From: Plutella xylostella
Lineage: Eukaryota; Arthropoda; Insecta; Lepidoptera; Plutellidae
Length of the DNA: 64,000 nucleotides
Assembly (NCBI RefSeq): GCF_932276165.1
Contig: NC_064008.1
Coordinates: forward strand, 6,081,001 to 6,145,000
Reading direction: 5' to 3'
Part shown: positions 59,691 to 64,000 of the stretch, in pieces
Numbering within the stretch: the first letter of the stretch is position 1
Layout of the letters: each line of letters begins with the position of its first letter
Notes under the pieces: generated by a model
Database searches by the model: none
Seen by the model: only the letters and a program-made list of their open reading frames with translations
What the model was told of the DNA's origin: nothing
Program-made: the position numbers and the translations under genes

Positions 59691-60963
59691 AATATTATCA
59701 TTAGGCATCGCAGTTATACAGATGAATTGCGAACCTCCTCCTTTTTCCGAAGTCGGTTAAAAAGGGCAAACAGTACCTACGTTTTTTGAAGACGCGGGTG
59801 TCAAAAATAATTTGTTTATTTTTACTCCCGGCTTGTCATTTGGCTGTATAAATAGCATTACGCGACTCACTGGGCTGGCAAATTGGAGTTACATCGCTTA
59901 CTGAGGTTTCAGTTTCAAAATAATCCGACTGCTTTTATGTTTCAGCGAATTGAAAACAGTTTTTTCTGTATAAAATATGCAGAGGCTGAGGTCATAAAGC
60001 GAAAATTGGGGTTTTTGGGTCTGTGATATAGGAGATGATTATTGAATACTTAAAGTACATACTGAACATAAATGTTATTGCTTTCATTAGGTCAAAGGTG
60101 AATTGAGAGGAATTTGTATAAGATGTATTATTTTTAATTATAAGTTATTTTGTATTTATTTCATTATTGTTTTTCTATTCTATTTTATATTTTTGGTGTG
60201 TTGTTACGGACACCAAATAGCAGAATCACTTAAACTTTATCTTTAAATCTATCTACCTTTCTTTTACTTGCAACGGAAATCCACACACAAAAACAAACAC
60301 TCAAAAACACACACACAAATAAATCACGGAGTAAAACAAGAAAAATCGCGACACACGCCGGCTTTCGCAAATTAAAAACTCATTTCGCGTCCGTAGCACA
60401 GTCGAAACACGTAGGTCGGAGCGGAACGAAGATTTTATCTTAATTTCCCTGTAGTGCGGGCCGAACGCGCCCGTCCATTTGGAACTACTCCAATGTGTTT
60501 CTGCTACCTGATGCTGAGTGCATTGCACAGTCACCAAGTGTGTAGTAAAGATGCTTTGTCCTTAAAATATGATAAACGCAGTCGTAGGAAAAACTTAGAG
60601 TGAAAGAAAATATCGTAACGAAACCTGCATAATAAAGATAAAATACTCTAATAGAATCCTTACTAATCCTTACTAATATTATAAATCCGAAAGTAACTTT
60701 GTCTGTCTGTCTGTCTGTTACTCTTTCACGACAAAACTATTGAACGGATTTGAATGAAATTTGGTATACATAATGATCTAAACCCTGAGAAAGAACATAG
60801 GCCACTTTTTATCCCAGAATTCCCACGGGAATACTTTTTAAGGCGAAGCGAAGCTCACGGGAAAGGCCGACACTACCTGGGTCCCCTTCCCAGGTGTCTG
60901 TGTAGATTTTCCTCCATGAGTGCAAAAAAAAAAAAAATAATAATAATAATATATAGGTATATA

Positions 60964-62610
60964 CACTCGCGAGCAACCAAATCGACTCAAGCCTTGACGG
61001 CGCAAACATACATTAATACAAGTAAAATTATGAATAGAAATAATAAAAATGATATGTCATTTAAAAGCTTAAGATGTCAGCTTTAATTTGATATCATTAT
61101 TATTGAAATCCATTCATCATTTTTGAAATAAATGATGTCTGAACGCAATTGTAGGAAAAACGGGAATTTAGGAAAAAAGGGTATGGGTATCGTATTATAC
61201 AAATTAAACAAAAAATGTTAAGATAAAAATTTATTTATTTAAATCAATACTTTGTATTGCCCCCTCTTGCCCTAATTACAGCCTGCAGCCTGTTTCTCAT
61301 AGACCTTATCAACTTTTTGACAGTTTCCTGAGGAATGCCGTCCCACTCCTCTAATAAAGCTGTCTTCAGCTCGTCCACGCTTGCAGGGACTGGATTCCTG
61401 GCCCGAACTCTTCTTTTGAGCTCGTCCCATAAGTGTTCGATGGGATTCAGGTCAGGACTGAGCGCAGGCCAGTCCATCGTGCGCAATTCCTTCTCTCTCA
61501 GAAACTGCCGACTGACTCGTGCCGTGTGGCAGCGGGCATTGTCGTGCATTAGCACGAAGTCTTCACCGACAAATTCTGCATAGGGCACAACATGACCGAG
61601 TAGAATGTCGGTGATGTACCGATCAGCTGTTAACCCGCCTCCTCGGCCGCCTCCAGGCACGAAAACAAGTGCGGTTTTTCCCTCTAGAGAAATACCAGCC
61701 CACATCATGCAGGAACCGCCGCCATATGCTACTGTTTCAGCGAAACAACATTGGGCAAATCGTTCCCCCGGACGCCGGTAGACCCGGCCTCTCCTGTCAC
61801 TGCCATGCAGACACACTCTGCACTCATCAGTAAACAGGACCGACCGCCATTGCGCAATGCTCCAATCGAGATGCTCTCGAGCAAACTGAAGACGCGCTTG
61901 TCGGTGGCCTGCAGTCAATTTGGGGCCTGATGCAGGTCTTTTTGGTGTCAAGTTGGCTTCCTTCAAGCGTCTTCTCACTGTCCACTCGCTGACAGCCACT
62001 TGTCGTACACGTCTCAGTTCTTGCTGCACATCAACGCCCGTAAGGTGTCGATTGCGCAGCGAGGTTGAGACAATGAAGCGGTCGTCTCTCTCTGAAGTGC
62101 AGCGGTGGCGGCCCGTTCTTGGTCTTCGATTGAAGGCACCAGTCTCTTGGAACCGTCTGTATACTCGGGATACAGCAGACTGGCTCAAGTGGAGCTGGGC
62201 AGCGACTGCTCGCTGACTTAACCCTTGTTGCAGCAAGGCAACAACTTGAGCAGCTTCTTCTGGTGTGGTATCCATGGGTTTGCGAAAACAAGGAATACAA
62301 TGCAACGAGATGTGTACCGGTCAACTTGCAACAAGCGACTGATAAGGTACACCGGATGTGGAAAGGTTTTATAGCGGGATCAGGTAGCGCAAGGCGTGGA
62401 TTCCTAATGAGGTAATTAACACTGACGGGCAATTAAAATGCGTCATTAAATCTGCGCTTAGTTTTTTTTTATGGTATTGATCTTAATTGAAAGCCTAATT
62501 CTTCAGCTTTCGAATGACATATCACTTTTATATTTACCATTTATCGTTTTAGGAAAATCAATGTATATGTGCGCCGTGAAGGCTTGAGTCGATTTGGTTG
62601 CTCGCGAGTG
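60964..62610 (-). mobile_element. Tc1-type DNA transposon, apparently complete
   Basis: 1,647 bp with terminal inverted repeats starting CACTCGCGAGCAACCAAATC; similarity runs in from each end for about 110 bp (again at 'TGATATGTCATT'). TA flanks both ends (60962-60963, 62611-62612). It contains one intact transposase frame. Confidence 0.92.
61244..62305 (-). CDS. Tc1/mariner transposase, intact
   Basis: 353 codons, MHCIPCFRK to GGNTKY, close to the usual ~340 for Tc1. Two N-terminal helix-turn-helix domains bind the inverted repeats: VVALLQQGLSQRAVAAQLHL with SQSAVSRVYRRF, and VSEWTVRRRLKEANL. The catalytic DDE triad is in SVLFTDECRVCLH, FVLMHDNARCHTA and SPDLNPIEHLWDEL, with about 34 residues between the second Asp and the Glu (DD34E). 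No stop or shift is present. A second start at MDTTPEEAAQ, ten codons in, may be the real one. Confidence 0.93.
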   Translation of the reverse strand: MHCIPCFRKPMDTTPEEAAQVVALLQQGLSQRAVAAQLHLSQSAVSRVYRRFQETGAFNRRPRTGRHRCTSERDDRFIVSTSLRNRHLTGVDVQQELRRVRQVAVSEWTVRRRLKEANLTPKRPASGPKLTAGHRQARLQFAREHLDWSIAQWRSVLFTDECRVCLHGSDRRGRVYRRPGERFAQCCFAETVAYGGGSCMMWAGISLEGKTALVFVPGGGRGGGLTADRYITDILLGHVVPYAEFVGEDFVLMHDNARCHTARVSRQFLREKELRTMDWPALSPDLNPIEHLWDELKRRVRARNPVPASVDELKTALLEEWDGIPQETVKKLIRSMRNRLQAVIRARGGNTKY

Positions 62611-62793
62611 TATATATAAAAGATAAAATATATATATTATAAGCTTCCACATTGAGTAGTGAGTAGTTAAAAGATGAAGATAAAAAACAACCAAACTCTC
62701 ACAATATATTGATCTCTCAAAAAGGCACGGACATAAAGTCTGTGGAGTGATAATAAAATCTTTAAAAAAAAAAAAGCTCACGGGAACAGCTAG

Positions 62794-64000
62794 TAAGGCA
62801 TAGTTACGAGTATAAGCCAAAAGTTTAAAAAGCGCACCACAAAGTCTTTTTAAAACGGTTTAATCACTGTTTAATCACTGCTCTGTTACTGTTTTTGCTG
62901 TGGACTCAAGTTTACCATTTGTTATTCCGCAATCGTGTTGCTGTAGTTTCAAGATGGCGATTTCATGATTTCATTTAAATATTAGTTCCTTCAATTTTAT
63001 TAGATTTTAACGATTATATATATTTAATAAGAAAAATTACTTACTCCTACAGTACTATTGTGTGTGTGTGTGTGTACAAATAAAGAATATCTATCTATCT
63101 ATATACTATTACTATGTACGTAAGCGTTTTCTAAAATTCTATAAATCAAATGGTAATTGATAAATAAATCATAGTATCGGTAAATTAGATGTACAATAAG
63201 AAAGAAAGAAAGAAAGATAAAACTTTATTTGACAATGACAGCTTATACTTAATTATACTATAATATATTATAATAGACTTCCATCCACCCAAGATCCATA
63301 CAATTTGACAAGCCAGCGACGCTGCTTCAGGATTGTTAATTGCTAATGTTCGGTGGTGGTAACCCCACTGTTCGGATATAGTTCGCGAAGTCGACTCCCG
63401 ACTTTGAAAGAATCAATAGGCGGCTTGTTACTTTGACAAACCACAAAATTGTTATAACAGCCAACTTCACGAACTATAATGTCGTTTGAATTACGAACTG
63501 TATCAAAAAATAATAATTTTGATATGTTTTGGACATTGCATTGGTAACATAAGGATCTAAATATAGCGGCCATGAGACCACAAAAATGGTAACAGGGTTT
63601 TTATGGATAGTATGTTTTTCTAAAAATACCTACCTACACATTGATTGGAAAAGTAGCAAATACAATAATCCAAAAATGGCTCAAACAAAAAGTCGTAGTT
63701 ATGAAAAAGCAATCAACAATATTGGAATGTTTCCAACGGCCACCGGTCACTAGCTAAATACTTTGCTTTAGATGAAAAATATAACGTGCTTTTTAATGTA
63801 GTTGCGCTTTTTTTGCCCTGTTACACTTGCCAAGTTTTAAAAGTTCTTTTACGTTGGTTTTTACGATTTTGTAATATTTTTTTATGTATCATATTTGAGG
63901 TAGGTATATTCGGTATCCCGAATGAAGCCTAGATTAAAAAGTGGTTTTCTATATACTACTATCGTTTTATAAATACTAAGGTGAGTAAAGTTAAAATTCA
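62794..64000. other. No gene recognised
   Basis: Contains a (GTGT)n run near 63060, an 'AGAAAGAAAGAAAGATAAAAC' retroposon tail (63201-63240) and 'GACGCTGC-TCAGGATTGTTAATT-CT' shared with 4990-5040. Nothing Dscam-like was found on the minus strand. Confidence 0.5.

Larger units (their letters stand above)
60863..62773 (+). mobile_element. Retroposon inserted in the Helitron, carrying a Tc1
   Basis: Begins AAGGCCGACACTACCTGGGT and ends AATAAAATCTTT followed by poly(A), between the duplicated AAGCTCACGGGA. It is interrupted in its middle A-rich part by the Tc1 element. The family is not recognised. Confidence 0.7.
60667..62793 (+). mobile_element. Small Helitron-like element copy 4, interrupted
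   Basis: Head 'CTAATATTATAAATCCGAAA' and body run to 60862; the end (AAGCTCACGGGAACAGCTAG) resumes at 62774. A retroposon with a 12-bp duplication AAGCTCACGGGA (60851-60862, 62774-62785) lies between. Confidence 0.82.

Noticed and set aside
1..64000. CRISPR arrays, operons, bacterial promoters or terminators
   Set aside because: The DNA is clearly eukaryotic; repeats seen are mobile elements, microsatellites and exon duplicates.

Overview
The window is arthropod nuclear DNA and almost certainly comes from a moth or butterfly. The genes have introns, the intergenic DNA is AT-rich, and the repeats are ones typical of Lepidoptera: tRNA-derived SINEs, small CTAG-ended Helitron-like elements with an 'ATTATAAATGCGAAAGT' head, moth-type LINEs, and hAT, Tc1, piggyBac and MITE copies. 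No bacterial features were seen.

The only host gene recognised lies on the minus strand and fills about the first 47 kb. It is a Dscam-family cell-adhesion gene (Down syndrome cell adhesion molecule). I reconstructed about 30 exons by reading splice sites and checking that the codon phase carries across every junction; together they give about 1,370 codons without an internal stop. In transcription order (high to low coordinates) they encode an Ig4-Ig5 linker, Ig5, Ig6, Ig7, Ig8, Ig9, FN3-1 to FN3-4, Ig10, FN3-5, FN3-6, one transmembrane helix and a short cytoplasmic tail. This is the canonical Dscam order with Ig1-Ig4 missing; those exons must lie beyond the right edge or in sequence I could not recognise. 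Which paralogue this is (Dscam1, 2, 3 or 4) cannot be settled here.

The most interesting part is 35.7-38.2 kb. The exon for the second half of Ig5 (37993-38144) is followed downstream in the same intron by four more copies: one intact and in phase (36060-36199), two with the same one-base deletion, and one truncated. The spacer DNA is packed with 'CCGCCATCTTG' motifs. The intact extra copy differs from the canonical exon mainly at synonymous positions, which suggests a real alternative exon. Two other exons of the gene (the Ig4/5 linker and the first half of FN3-1) also have decayed duplicate fragments beside them.

Layout. 0.5-1.5 kb: tandem repeats with a SINE. 3-15 kb: tail, transmembrane segment, FN3-6 back to FN3-1b, with a LINE at 8.07-10.17 kb in an intron. 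15.5-28.2 kb: one intron enlarged by a minus-strand LTR element with identical 79-bp LTRs that contains a LINE, which contains a second LINE, which contains a hAT element; a 5S-rRNA-derived SINE is also inserted in the first LINE. 28.8-34.4 kb: FN3-1a and Ig9 to Ig6. 36-39.6 kb: Ig5 exon array. 39.6-46.5 kb: repeat-rich intron. 46.6-64 kb: no host gene recognised, only mobile elements, including an apparently intact Tc1 element (60964-62610), a piggyBac-type element (55242-56306) and a non-autonomous hAT-type element (58048-58660). Everything here is read by eye from the sequence; no alignment or database search was run.
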